The notes below the pieces were generated by a model, which saw nothing but the letters and a program-made list of their open reading frames with translations, was not told where the DNA came from and did no database searches. A DNA stretch of 64,000 nucleotides from Endothia cerciana (taxonomy: Eukaryota; Ascomycota; Sordariomycetes; Diaporthales; Cryphonectriaceae). The position numbers were made by a program, and so were the translations under genes. Location: assembly GCA_026119935.1 (NCBI GenBank), contig JALRMH010000013.1:124001-188000 (forward strand). Reading direction: 5' to 3'. Below are positions 21,633-31,882 of the stretch, in pieces (the stretch's first letter is position 1; each line of letters starts with the position of its first letter).

Positions 21633-24165
21633 TTATACGTCCAATGCATTCGCGGCCTCACGAAGGACTCGCTTCATGCGAGAATACAACTCTGGGTCTT
21701 CCCGTTTCCATGGCTTGTCCATTGGAAACACCTGCTGCCGCAATCTGTCGACACATTGTACCAGCGGCTGGTAGTACGGCGTGAAGGACTGAGTGATCCG
21801 ATTTAGGAAATGCCTTTCGTTGACCACCAACCCGGACTTTAGCTCAGCCAGCTCCTCCGTGTCCGCGTAATTCCACTTGTCGAACCTCGGAACCACCCTA
21901 GAACCCTTCTTCGGTCCATTGCGGTGAATGCATATCCAGAACAACACCCAGAAGAATGACTCGAGATCATGCATAAAGGAGTGCTGCTCGCCGAGAAGGG
22001 CCCCGACTGCCATGAAAGCCCTTGTGCCAGTCTTTCCCTTTGCTCCTGAGGCACCTTCTCGCTGTTCTTTGATAGCAAGGTCCAGATCAATCAAGAATGA
22101 GGGCCAGGATGGGTTGTTGCTGTCTTCGTTGATCATCAGATTGTTGACTGAGATATCCCTATGAAGAAATCCAGCCTTATGCAAAGACTCGTGTCCCTCT
22201 ATGCAGCCTGCTAGCGCACGGAGTAGAGCTGCTTGAGAGCTTGCCTCGTAGATCGGCTTTCCATAGTCGCGAACGATGATGCGCCGATGTATGCGATTTG
22301 GCAGTACTTTGCCGCCGGATCTTGTACAGGATGCCGGAGGACAGGACCGTTTGCTAGTTGGTAACAGGGCATCGGTCTGGCTCGAAGGTCGCTTTCTGCT
22401 GGTCGTACTGTTACTACTGCAGCCTGTCTGTGGTAGGGCGGTGGTAGTCTGGCCAGACAGCTGCTTGCTAGCAATGCTGCTGCAGTGTTTCTGCGGTACA
22501 GGGGCGTTGGTTCGGCTTGAGGATTGCGCCTTGTCGACAGCACCGCTACTGCTGATGCTGCTGCTGCGGCCTGTCTGCGGCGCTCTGGACAGGATTGTAC
22601 TCGGCGGCGGCATCGAGCGCTCTGGCTTGTAGTTGGTCGCCGTAGTAATATCCAGTCTCCCTCGGATATTGCTCTCGATATCATCCTCAGAACCCTGTAT
22701 CTGCACAGTTTCGTGATAGTAGTAGCGGGCTATATTAACCACGCCTCGGTCGGTTGCCTCACGAAGGAGTTCACCCTCTTCTTCACGCTCTATATATTGC
22801 CACGAGTCCTTGATCACAAGGGGTGTCTGCAGCGGATCATCTTCACGGTGGGCTTTCCAGCAAGTCGTTGCCCGGCCAGCGATACAAGGTGCACGCATTA
22901 TATTCTTGTCGATGATCAGGCGCTCTGTCTGGCTGTTGCGTTCAATTTCGATGTATCGTGTGCTGCTGGATGTGATGATGGTAGGATCGAACCCAAGCTG
23001 TTCTTCACTCATCCAAAGAAACCCTAGGATGGTGTATACAAAACGAAATCCATCCTTGTTGATATCGAATTGCTCAGACGCGATCCCTCCTAGGCGATCA
23101 AACTCCCATATTCTCATGAGAGATCCACAGATTGTAAAGCCCAAAACAAAGCGACGATTGTATTGAGCAGCAAGCACCTCTCTGGCATATCTCCCTAGGT
23201 CAAGCCATGCTTCCGAAGTTTTATCGGCGGACGGGTTGCTCTTCAGCTCTCCTGGGACAAGAATCTGGGACCAGTGACACCGAGAATCTTTTCCAGCATC
23301 CGGGTCATCAACAAAGCCGATATCCATCTTGCGTTGCGCAGTAGAGCCATCGATCGGCTGATTAGGCCTCGCTAAAGGCCTTCGTTGGTATATAAGAGTC
23401 GATTTGTAGCTCTCTGCAAATGTCGACAGCCTCTTATTAAACCCTGCAAACCAGCTGAGCACGTCGTCCTGGTTCGCGTCTTTTGGCCATCCTGTCCAGC
23501 CGTCGTCAAAAAGCGGATCACTGCCTTCCGTGCACTGCTTGAAAAAGGCTTTCGATGCTGTCTCGAGATCGACCACATCCTTAAAGTATGTCTGGTCGAA
23601 GTCGCGGAGCCCGACATACATAGTGCCGAGCTCCTCCTTCAGCACATCGTCTATATATTTGCGGTGTTCTGTGGAATTTGCGAAGCTGCTCGTTTTGCGG
23701 AGCCATGGGGTCTGCTGGAGGGAAGAGGCTATCGGTCGGGGGGGGGGGGTTGATTCGGTAACAGCGTTATAGACCTGGTCCCAGATCTCGCTGTCCGGCT
23801 TGTGGGCGAGAACAGCAATAAAAAGGGGTCGGATACGGTCGAAGTCGACGGAATTGAGCCGCAAGACATCATTGCGAAGGGTGTTGTCACCCCTACGCGC
23901 GGGGAGTAGATGTGATGCTGGAAGGCTCAGTAGTCCGACAAGGAGATTGATAGAGAGATCCTGAATATCTATATCACTGTTAGAAGAGGGGATGTTTTAC
24001 CAGGGGTAGTCTGTCTTTACCTTTCCGGTCGAGCTGGTCTAGTATACCCGCCGAACAGGCGAGACTCCTGTCTTTACAAATCGAATCGAAGAAGGCGCGA
24101 AAAGCATCAAGGCCCTTCCCTATCGGGTTGCTTGTGATGATCTCTGACCGCGGTTGATCTGCCAT
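21633..24165 (-). CDS. FunK1 protein kinase with nuclease-like N-terminal region, 826 aa
   Basis: Two exons: 24165-24021 and 23968-21633. The 52-bp intron has a GTAAAG donor and a GATATAG acceptor, and joining keeps the frame (LDRK-DIQDLS). Residues about 1-130 form the conserved N-terminal module, ending in TESTPPPRPIASS, which is encoded across a 12-base C/G run. Residues about 190-330 contain MDIGFVDD...VPGELKSNPS and RFVLGFTICGSLMRIWEF, the pre-kinase domain with a D...ExK-like pattern. After a Ser-rich linker, the kinase lobe has FLHRDISVNNLMI (catalytic loop), LIDLDLA in place of DFG, TRAFMAVG, and HDLESFFWVLFWIC, typical of FunK1 (PF17667). No stops or frameshifts, so it is probably functional. 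Substrates of FunK1 kinases are unknown. Confidence 0.93.
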
Positions 24166-24640
24166 TGCGGACGTGACGGCACGGTAGACCTGGTCCCAGA
24201 TCTCGCTGTCCGATTTGCCGGCAAGGACAGTATTGAGGAGAGGCTTAATGCGGTCAAGGTCGAAGTTGGACCGAAGCGAGAGTTCGAGTCGCAGAAGATC
24301 GCTTCGAAGGGTGCTACGACATGTTCTGGCAGGTAGCAGGTCGGCAGCGGAAAGGTTTTGGACCGCTCTCAGAAGGACGAGGGCGAGTTTCCGGAGGTCT
24401 GTATTATATAATTAGATGAATGAGCGCGCAAGGAAGCTGGAAGCTGAGAGCTGAAAGCTGGCTGGCGTTCCATACCGTCTTGGTCAAGCACATGGACCGC
24501 GTCCGGCGAGCACGAGACGCTCTTGTCTTCGCAAGTCGAACTGAAAGATGCGCGAAAAGTATCAAGTCAAGGCCTTTCCCAATCGGATGGCTTTTGATGA
24601 TCTCTGACTGCGGTTGATCCACCATAGCAGATGTGACCCC
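24166..24640 (-). pseudogene. tandem duplicate of the FunK1 N-terminal module
   Basis: Upstream of the FunK1 start, the same strand encodes a second copy of its first exon and the beginning of its second. VTSAMVDQPQSEIIKSHPIG matches AMADQPRSEIITSNPIG. After an intron (GTATGG...AATACAG, about 24475-24399), LRKLALVLLRAVQNLS through IKPLLNTVLAGKSDSEIWDQ matches RIRPLFIAVLAHKPDSEIWD. The repeat unit is about 460 bp. A 5-bp tandem duplication (CTTGA twice) just after the GKG codons shifts the frame of the upstream copy, so it cannot contribute to the protein. Confidence 0.85.
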
Positions 24641-25208
24641 TGAGATGGAAAGAGGTCGCGTCGCGCGGGCGTCGCGCGGGCGTCGCGCGGGTGTTCCCGC
24701 CAAAGAAATGCCAACCCAGCGACGCAGCTGAGTGTCAGAACACCTACCACGTAAGCCCGGCAGAGTCACAATGATATAGGTAGGAACAGGTTGTCTGATT
24801 GATGGCTGCTGGGTGTTTGTTGGTACTGAGTGTGGAAGAACTGGTGTGGCAAGCCGCTTGCTATTTGAAGGGGAGTTTGCCTGTGCGCCACTAGCGCCGC
24901 TGGCGGACTGTTGTCGTGACACTGAGTCATCTGGATGGAACATCTCTCTTCCGAGCCGGTTATTGGTAACCCACATTGACAAGGGGCCCACATCGGCAAT
25001 GAACTTCCATCATCCACGAACACCATTTTTTGTAGAAAGAGGACAGAAGATCAAGTTCTAAGCTTTACCAAGGAGTGATACTTACTTACAGTATATGTTT
25101 GGCTTGTGAGCCCAATAGCTATGGTAAAAATGTTGCCAACTTGGGCATTCTGCTGAACCATCAGGATCACTTATAGTCGGAAAAAAGGGAGAATTATATT
25201 TCCTTGAA

Positions 25209-25357
25209 GACTGCTAATACTGCTCCAAGCTATTCACATCAGCTCCTTCAAGGAGCATTTGAACAATCTGTTCATGCCCTCCTAATAAAGCAGCCTGGAG
25301 GGCATAGCTATACTCTCCGCCCTGGGCATTCATATCAGCTTCTTGTTCAAGGAGCAT
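25209..25357 (-). pseudogene. ankyrin-repeat fragment of an NLR-type gene
   Basis: The minus strand reads MLLEQEADMNAQGG, then ALQAALLGGHEQIVQMLLEG and ADVNS before a stop. This is one and a half ankyrin repeats of the kind found at the C-terminus of fungal NACHT-ankyrin receptors (NAQGGxYxxALQAAxxGGHEQIVQ). Nothing recognisable continues on either side, so only this piece remains. Confidence 0.8.
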
Positions 25358-26889
25358 TTAAACAGGTGATATGAGACCCCTTATTGATGCATAATACAAA
25401 GGCTGTGCTAGACTCGCATGTCCAGATGCCTCTTTTTTCCAAGGTTGATCAGTCAGGATATGTCATAACCTGCTATAGTTCTGGCTCGGCGGTCGTGTGT
25501 GCACGGGCCACCATGTCTGGATGGTGTCGTAACATGCGCCAAGACCGCATACTATTCTATCGCATAACCTCACGCTCTCTATCACCCAGATAGATCTTGT
25601 ATATAGCTCTGTCGTCAATCTAAATATTGGAGTGCACACAACTTCAGTAGCCCCAAAGGCAGTGAACGCTTGCATTGACAATCAGCTTTACGTTTCCTTA
25701 CTCTAGGCCTGTACTTGGCACCGCTTTTGTTAGCATAAACCCTCGAGATACTTCAAGATGTACGGATTACTGCATTGCTCATTACAGTAGGAAAGCTTCT
25801 ATTGCTATGCCATATCACATGTCTGACGAGAGCTTTATCTTCCCAGGGCTTGAGATATAGCGTGTAGCATGGAAATCTTATCGAGAGGGCTGCAAGGCTG
25901 TGGCAGCGTATTCCAATAATATGCTTGCTTAAATTTCTGTATAGAATTCTCTCTGCAGAAGAGCGTAAGGAGGTTCTCGAGGGTATGAGAGGTCTTAGGT
26001 CATCTTGAGGAGGTCTTGCATCGCGATGGCGGCTTCGACGCGTTTGCCACGCACTGAGAGCGGTCTTATAGGCCTTGTGAGCAGCATCTTCTTGAGCCTC
26101 GATAGCCAGGAACTCGCGCGCAGCTTCCACACATGATGGAAAAGAGCTAGGCTCGGCTGGAAAGCCTAAAAAGGAAGCTATCGCGATGGAGGGCGATAGA
26201 GAGAGAGAGTATATGTTTGTGTGAGGAACAAAGGGTGAGTGAGGGTGAAGAAGTGTCCACTAGAAAAGATTGTCCACTAGTAACAGCACTCATTATGGGA
26301 GAAACAGAGGTAGTGGGCCAGGGGAGCTAGTGCCTATAGGTAGCGATGCTTTGAAAATAGCGGAGTTAAATCTTCTAGAACATGCTGTGAAAGACTATTG
26401 ACTAATGGCTTAGGAGTCTGTTCGCGAAAGAGCTCGGATATTCCAATAGAGCGATAAAATAAAATAAAAATTGAGAAGGGCCCCTAGGACCTGTTTTGGG
26501 TCAAAGAGGAAAGGAAAAAAGAGAATGAATTATTAGCAGGAAAAAACGAGAAAGAATCTAGTAAAACAAGAAGTCAGCTCTATAACCGCTCAAGCAATAG
26601 AAATAGTTATAGGGTTAAAGCCAAAGTAAAGAACCCGGCCTGATGAGCAGCCGATTGCAACACTCGATCCGGCTATAGCAGAAGAAGCCGGGCGGTACTC
26701 CGATGGAAGCTATAATAGATTTTCTGCGCCGTTTGTAATCTAATGACCATCCGAGCTGATCCTATAGCTATAGCGCTGAGGCGGTCGAGCCTCGGTTTCC
26801 ACTTGTACGGATTATACATCAACTGCAGACAATGGAATTCTAAGATTGTAAATACTAATCTCTATCTTGAGATATGCACTGGTAGGATC
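25358..26889. other. decayed DNA, no supported gene
   Basis: Includes an ORF at 25753-26130 (-) with a charged helical N-terminus but no recognised family, and AT-rich, low-complexity stretches at 26.2-26.9 kb. Confidence 0.4.
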
Positions 26890-28640
26890 TAGCGATAATT
26901 TTGTAAATATTCGGCTAATCTTGAGTATCTGGAGGCATTGCCCTGTCTTTGCGTCCTAGATCCGGACTATGTTGTCGCCTGAGCTCGAGGCGATTTGCTA
27001 TGAGTTGCCCGAGAAGGCGACTAGAAAGACTAATTAGCTATGCCCTTTTAGTATCTGGAGGTATTGCCCTGCCTCTGTATCCTAGATCCGGACTGTGTTG
27101 TCACCTGAGCCTGAGGCGATCTGCTATGAGTCGCCTGAAAAAGCGACTGAATAGACTAACTAGCTATGCTCCTTTAGCGTCTGGAGGCATTGCCCTGTCT
27201 CTGTATCCTAGATCCGGACTATATTGTCGCCTAAGCCCAAGGCAATCCGCTGTGAGTTATCCGAGAAGGCGACTGAATAGACCCACCTGCTATGCCTCTC
27301 TAGCATCTAGAGGCAAGAACTCTATTCATTCTCTATCATTAGTGCTATCTTAATCCATCTTAGTTCTTCCTTTCTGAATAGCTTCTTAGTTAAGCTATTA
27401 TTAGGACTGAAGACGAGTGCGGAGATATAGACTTATAGAGGATTATCTCCGATAGCCCTCTGATTATATAAAAGAAAATGCTATATATCTTGAATAAGTT
27501 GAAAAAGCGAGGATATATTCTGCTAATGCTAAAGAAATGTTAGAAATGCTTTTTCTCGTTATATATTCTGGAATATACCTAGAGTTCCATTTTAAGCTTT
27601 ACTAAAGCTTGCATACCTTGAGGAATGCTTCGGAGAAGACTTAGAGATTCAAGCCAATAAAGATAGCTCTGCCTCAAAAATCTGTCTATTTTGCCTCCAT
27701 CTTGTAACTAAATATCAGACTTGGTTTCGAGCAGATAGTTTACCTAATAGATGTAAGAATATCTAGCTGCAGCTAAAGGGTTGGGCTGCGGTTGGCGAAC
27801 TTGGCCGATGAGAACTCTAGGATGCTGGATGCTGTAGATATTATGGCCGAGCTTCTGTGATATGATCTCGACTGACCTTAAGAGGATCGTCTGGTGTTCT
27901 TTATCAGGACCTGAAGGAAAGATCTGTCCCGATGCATTTCCAAGTAGAAAGTCCTTTACGGACTGGTGGATAAAGAAGATTGTCTGATCGCTTAGTGTTA
28001 GGAAAGAGCCGCAGTATTTTATAATCTCTATTAGAGCTTTGTAATTGCCAGAGGCTTTGGGAGGAATCTCGACTAAAGCAGGAAGCTTATCCAGGTCGAT
28101 GGGCTGCTAAGGTCTTTCGACAGAGCTGAGCATGCTTTGATTATCGAATGTCTTCTATCATCCTCTTATAAAGGCTGTCTAGCCCAGGCGGAAATGCAGC
28201 CAGTCTTTCCTCATCAACCTCCCAGCCTGAAATATTGGCAAGTTCTTGGCAGACCAATGCTATCCAGAGGAAGGTGCCATTTGCATGCAAGCTCAAGTGA
28301 TGTTCTATGGCATCCTGTATACTGCTATTATAGTCATTTTCCTCTAATAGTTGTTTTATCTTGACTTCGATATAAGCAGCCATAGCTATGGAGATGGATT
28401 CTTGGTTCAACTCAAGAGATAGGCTGACTTTATGCGCTGCTCTGCCAAGAGCCTTTTCGATATTCGGCCAGTTGCGACTTGATATAAGCCACTTAATGGT
28501 CGGGTTGGCTGCTGAATATCTGGTACTAAATAAAATCCAGGAGTTTCGGTTAAGTCTGTTGTGTATTCGTCCAGTGTATCGATGATCAGGTAAGTTGTGC
28601 TGAGATTAGGATCCCAACAAGGAAAACAAAATACTATACT
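26890..28640 (-). pseudogene. NACHT-WD40 NOD-like receptor relic with RIP-type stop codons
   Basis: Reading leftwards on the minus strand: a Walker-B-like LIIDTLDEYTTDL; after a frameshift, TIKWLISSRNWPNIE and LSLELNQESISIA; NGTFLWIALVCQEL and FPPGLDSLYKRMIEDI; LPALVEIPPKASG; CGSFLTLSDQTIFFIHQSVK; the spacer LQDGGKIDRFLRQSY; and finally three or more WD40 blades (VYSVAFSGDS, IASGSGDNTVRI). These are the central and C-terminal parts of fungal NWD receptors of the STAND class, which control nonself recognition and cell death. Many stops are TAG/TAA exactly where Trp or Gln is expected (RI*DT for RIWDT, IY*VN, NE*SS, DI*HF), as RIP produces. The P-loop and effector domain were not found upstream. 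Confidence 0.9.
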
Positions 28641-29783
28641 CTGATATATTCTTGCTAGCTATGCATCATACTAGTCACCAAAGAATCTCATAATATAAAA
28701 CAGATATTATACGAAGATAGAGAGCTAGTCTTGAGCATCTGAACATAGTACTTCCTTATGTAGGGCACCAACTTCGCGCAAGCGCGCATCCAAAGTATCC
28801 AGGCGATAGACTAAACAGAACAAAGAGGGATCAGGACTGCTTGCAGGGCTTGTTGCTGCCTAAAACCGGCATGCTGTAGGAAGCACAAAGGCAGAATGCA
28901 AGTCTAGAGTCCACTCCGTATCTTTTCCACCCGAAATCCAGCAAGCGCCAGAAACCTGATGCGATATATGCAGCGGTAAGAAGAGCAATATGCTATGCTC
29001 CGGCAGATCCCCGTCAGATAATGTATCACATAAGCCACTAAAAAATCTCATGATACAAAATACGGACGGCACACAGAGGCAGAGATCCTTTTCCTATTTA
29101 AACTCAGCATATACGCAGATAAGCATGCGGATGACACGTACCGAAGGAAGACTTGAGAAAGTCAGGGAGGAGATGATTTTGACTCTCTCAGAGTATTCCT
29201 GTGGGACTGAAATAGCAAGGTACTGCCGGTCGCCGACAGGCTGCAGTGCCTTAATGCCTCCCTTAATACCTCTAATCTCCTCCTACAAACACGCCAGCTT
29301 AGTCTGCACTTCCTTGCTAATCCTCTATCCTTAAGCATAGACATCTGCAGAAGACTAAGAATCTCTCTAGATAGGTTCTACCCTTATTGTTAGGAATTGT
29401 CGATATAAGGATAATACTGCTGAAACGAGATTTATATTATATCCTAGAACCTTATAGATTTTATAAACTCTGCTTTTATTAGTAAGGGCTTTCAGTAAGT
29501 AAGAATTAGTTTCAAGCATATATAATAGATTCTTTTACTAAAATTAATAGCAGATAAAGTATTAATAAGGGCGGATTCAGGCCTAAATATAAAGGTAGTG
29601 CTTAAGAGCAAACTAACTTCTATACTTATTACTCTGAGTATTTACTAAGGTGAATCTATTTAGCAATCAATAAAGGAGCTAGGCGATAGATTAGTATAAA
29701 TTTATAATAAGTTATTAGGACATTATACTATAAAGAATAGCCTGGGTTACTAAGCTGAGTTGCTTATAGTCTCTATTCCTAGC
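28641..29783. other. decayed AT-rich DNA upstream of the NLR relic
   Basis: It should hold the NLR N-terminus, but none is recognisable. Two segments (about 28670-28735 and 29025-29090) are roughly 70% alike and may be a diverged local duplication. A minus-strand reading at 29170-29310 gives a helical segment (LACLQEEIRGIKGGIKALQP without a family). 29.35-29.75 kb is very AT-rich. Confidence 0.4.
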
Positions 29784-30194
29784 TTATTTCTGAATAAGTC
29801 TATTGATAGTTATTGCAATATGTCTCATTTTGTCTATATAATCCTTCTGACCCTGACTGATAAATTTTCTCAAGACTTTATCGAGCTCTGTGGATGTGTA
29901 TTTATTGTGCTCGGAGAGGATATGGCATAAAGTCGCAAGCAAAAGATCAGCTAATAGCTTAATCTCAGACTTTCGAAGCCCAGCTTCGCCTAAAGCATTT
30001 GCAATCTCAAGCGCAGAAGATTGCTCTCTAGGCATTGCGACTTGCAAAGCTTGGAGAGTTGCTTGAATGTCAAGTTGTTGAGCGAATCGGGCTGGTTTGA
30101 TCTGGAGTGCTAGCTTCTTCCATCGGGCCAGCGTCGTATCCGAATAGGGGATAGAATTGTAGAAGATAATATCTGAGTCTTGCGAAGGATCCAT
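29784..30194 (-). CDS. small hypothetical helical protein, 136 aa
   Basis: An intact ORF starting with ATG (MDPSQDSDIIFYNS) and ending in TGA-free sequence until its TGA/TAA stop. Predicted mostly helical with Ala/Leu repeats (QLDIQATLQALQVAMPR; LLADLLLATLCHILSEHNKY). No family recognised. It lies upstream of the NLR relic on the same strand. Survival without stops between RIP-damaged segments is the main argument for a real gene. Confidence 0.5.
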   Translation of the reverse strand: MDPSQDSDIIFYNSIPYSDTTLARWKKLALQIKPARFAQQLDIQATLQALQVAMPREQSSALEIANALGEAGLRKSEIKLLADLLLATLCHILSEHNKYTSTELDKVLRKFISQGQKDYIDKMRHIAITINRLIQK

Positions 30195-30852
30195 GCTGTG
30201 AGTTGTGATGTTCTTCGGAAGCTATGATGCTCAAAAATTTCGAACTGAGGAGGATGCGGGGGCTGGTATGGGATTGTGACTAAACCGTATTCAGCCTAGC
30301 CTGGTAGAGATTACATATGCTTCCCCGGAATGAACTGACTTGGAATCTCAAGAAAATAATTTAAGATCATGCATCCTCTCTGTTTATTAAGATAGTCTTT
30401 TCAATTGTACATAGCAGCACAGGCTAGGGGATTCATATCAATCTAGGTAGTTATTGCACTTGTGAAGTCGCAAGTATCAAGCACATGTGGTAACACTTTT
30501 CCCTCCAACACTCTTTCACGCTTGCAGCTCAGCTTACCTCTCGCATAACCTGAAATCCACAGTCAGCCTTCTTGCGTCTCAACCCAGGATATCAACCAAG
30601 CAGATTGCTTGAACTTTTACTGCCACAATGACATGATGAGTCTCCAGATGTGCTTGCTTAGCTGCCCATGGTAGCTATTCTAGCCCCTGCAGTCCCGAGC
30701 GCCAATTCTTTGAAGCTCAGCAGCTTCCACTGTCCTTTGCGCATTTGAGCTGCCCCTAAAGGATTGCACAAGAACTACCACATTAATGGGAGGAGGAGTT
30801 TTCCACGCAGAAGTATATTGAGAAGCAAATAATACATGGAGAATGAATTCCA

Positions 30853-31120
30853 TCACTTGGGCATGCGCCAGCTTTGATCTTTTTCTAGCTCAAGTATCTC
30901 TGCTTCAGACGTTGATACACTGCAGGAATCCAAGTATGGAACCACTTCTTTCGTGGAAACCTTGGTGACTGATGTTAAGCTTTCTGTATTACCAAACGAC
31001 TTCGTAGTGTCTGTGAGCATGGGAGCTACAGACATGCGGCAGGGGCTATAGAGCCTCATGAGGGCTCCTGCCACAGTGGTCTGCATAGGCATGAGGGTTA
31101 TGGTGTAGCTGCTGTTCTCC
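30853..31120 (-). other. orphaned 3' coding segment of the minisatellite-disrupted gene
   Basis: An open frame of 79 codons (starting MPMQTTVAGALMRLYS, ending DQSWRMPK then stop). It joins in frame to the upstream exon if only one of the five 20-bp units at 31121-31220 is kept (NNTNAA then ENSSYTITL). In the present sequence it is out of frame and beyond a stop, so it is probably the lost C-terminus of that gene. Confidence 0.6.
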
Positions 31121-31220
31121 GCTGCATTGGTGTTATTGAAGCTGCATTGGTGTTATTGAAGCTGCATTGGTGTTATTGAAGCTGCATTGGTTTTATTGAA
31201 GCTGCATTGGTGTTATTGAA
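31121..31220 (+). repeat. 20-bp minisatellite, five units
   Basis: Five consecutive copies of GCTGCATTGGTGTTATTGAA, four identical and one with a single substitution (31181-31200). The near-identity shows very recent expansion. Because 20 is not a multiple of three, the array shifts the frame of the host gene, and its third unit introduces TAA. Confidence 0.95.
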
Positions 31221-31882
31221 GGTTGCACTGGTGTCGTCATCGAAGGATGAGCCAGTGTCCTCGTTGAAGAGACTATGAAGAAACAAATTGCCGATTGCAT
31301 CTTCTCCAGAATCAACACAGGACTCGTTAGTCCCATGTAGTGCTTCGTAAGTCTCTGCGTGGTACCAGGGGGAGCAGTTGTTGGCATGCGATTTGTCTTC
31401 GTCTGGCGTAGAACCAGAACACCCCGTGATCCAACTGCCACGATCGAGAAGTGGCTGGTTGTCTTCATTTGGTGTGGAAGCAGAACATCCCGTAATCGAA
31501 CTGCCATGATCGAGAAGTGGCCGGTTGTCTTCCTCTGGTGTGGAAGCAGAACACCCCGTGATCGAACTAGCATGATCGAGAAGCAGCTGGTCTTCTTGCG
31601 AATCAGCTGATGTTATGCTGAGTTAGGGCGGACAGCTTACCCTCCACTTTATACTCGTCGACTATGGCATGGCCATCAGCAGGATGAGCCGTCCTCAAAT
31701 ACTTTTTTCTTGGGGTATAGGATGCCTAATGTCAAAGAAAATGCTTTGCTAAGGTGACACACTGCTAGAGCCAGTGAACGTTTTACCTCTGAGGGATAGT
31801 CTTTGCTTAGCGATTCGAGGTCTGTTGCTGTATTGCCGATTGTGTTTGTCAAGGTTAAAAGGTGATCCTTGGAGCAAGCCAT
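31173..31882 (-). CDS. hypothetical three-exon gene truncated by minisatellite expansion
   Basis: Exon 1 is 31882-31787 (MACSKDHLLTLTNT...). Intron 1 is 31786-31726 (GTAAAA...ACATTAG). Exon 2 is 31725-31641. Intron 2 starts GTAAGC at 31640 and ends either at 31607 (CAG, unusually short at 34 bp) or at 31597 (AAG, 44 bp); both keep the frame. Exon 3 runs to a TAA at 31173 inside the 20-bp array. The acidic, Ser-rich protein contains three copies of a 19-residue repeat (LLDHGSSITGCSASTPEED type) and then CVDSGEDAIGNLFLHSLFNE. No known domain. The frame is open throughout despite three joins, which supports the model. Without the array expansion it would run on to 30853. Confidence 0.6.
31390..31590 (-). 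repeat. 57-bp in-frame tandem repeat, about three copies
   Basis: Three successive units encode EDxxPLLDxGSSITGCSASTP-like peptides with a few substitutions. The 57-bp period is a multiple of three and keeps the frame, in contrast to the neighbouring 20-bp array in the same exon. Confidence 0.85.

Noticed and set aside
26949..27353. Plus-strand 134-codon repetitive ORF
   Set aside because: It is the antisense shadow of the WD40 repeats of the NLR relic on the minus strand; its periodicity comes from those blades.
31121..31220. Possible CRISPR-like array
   Set aside because: Units are directly contiguous without spacers; it is a plain minisatellite in a eukaryotic genome.
31359..31610. Plus-strand ORF with repeated RTPRDRT-type units
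   Set aside because: Antisense to the 57-bp repeats of the three-exon gene, which has matching splice sites and a continuous frame.
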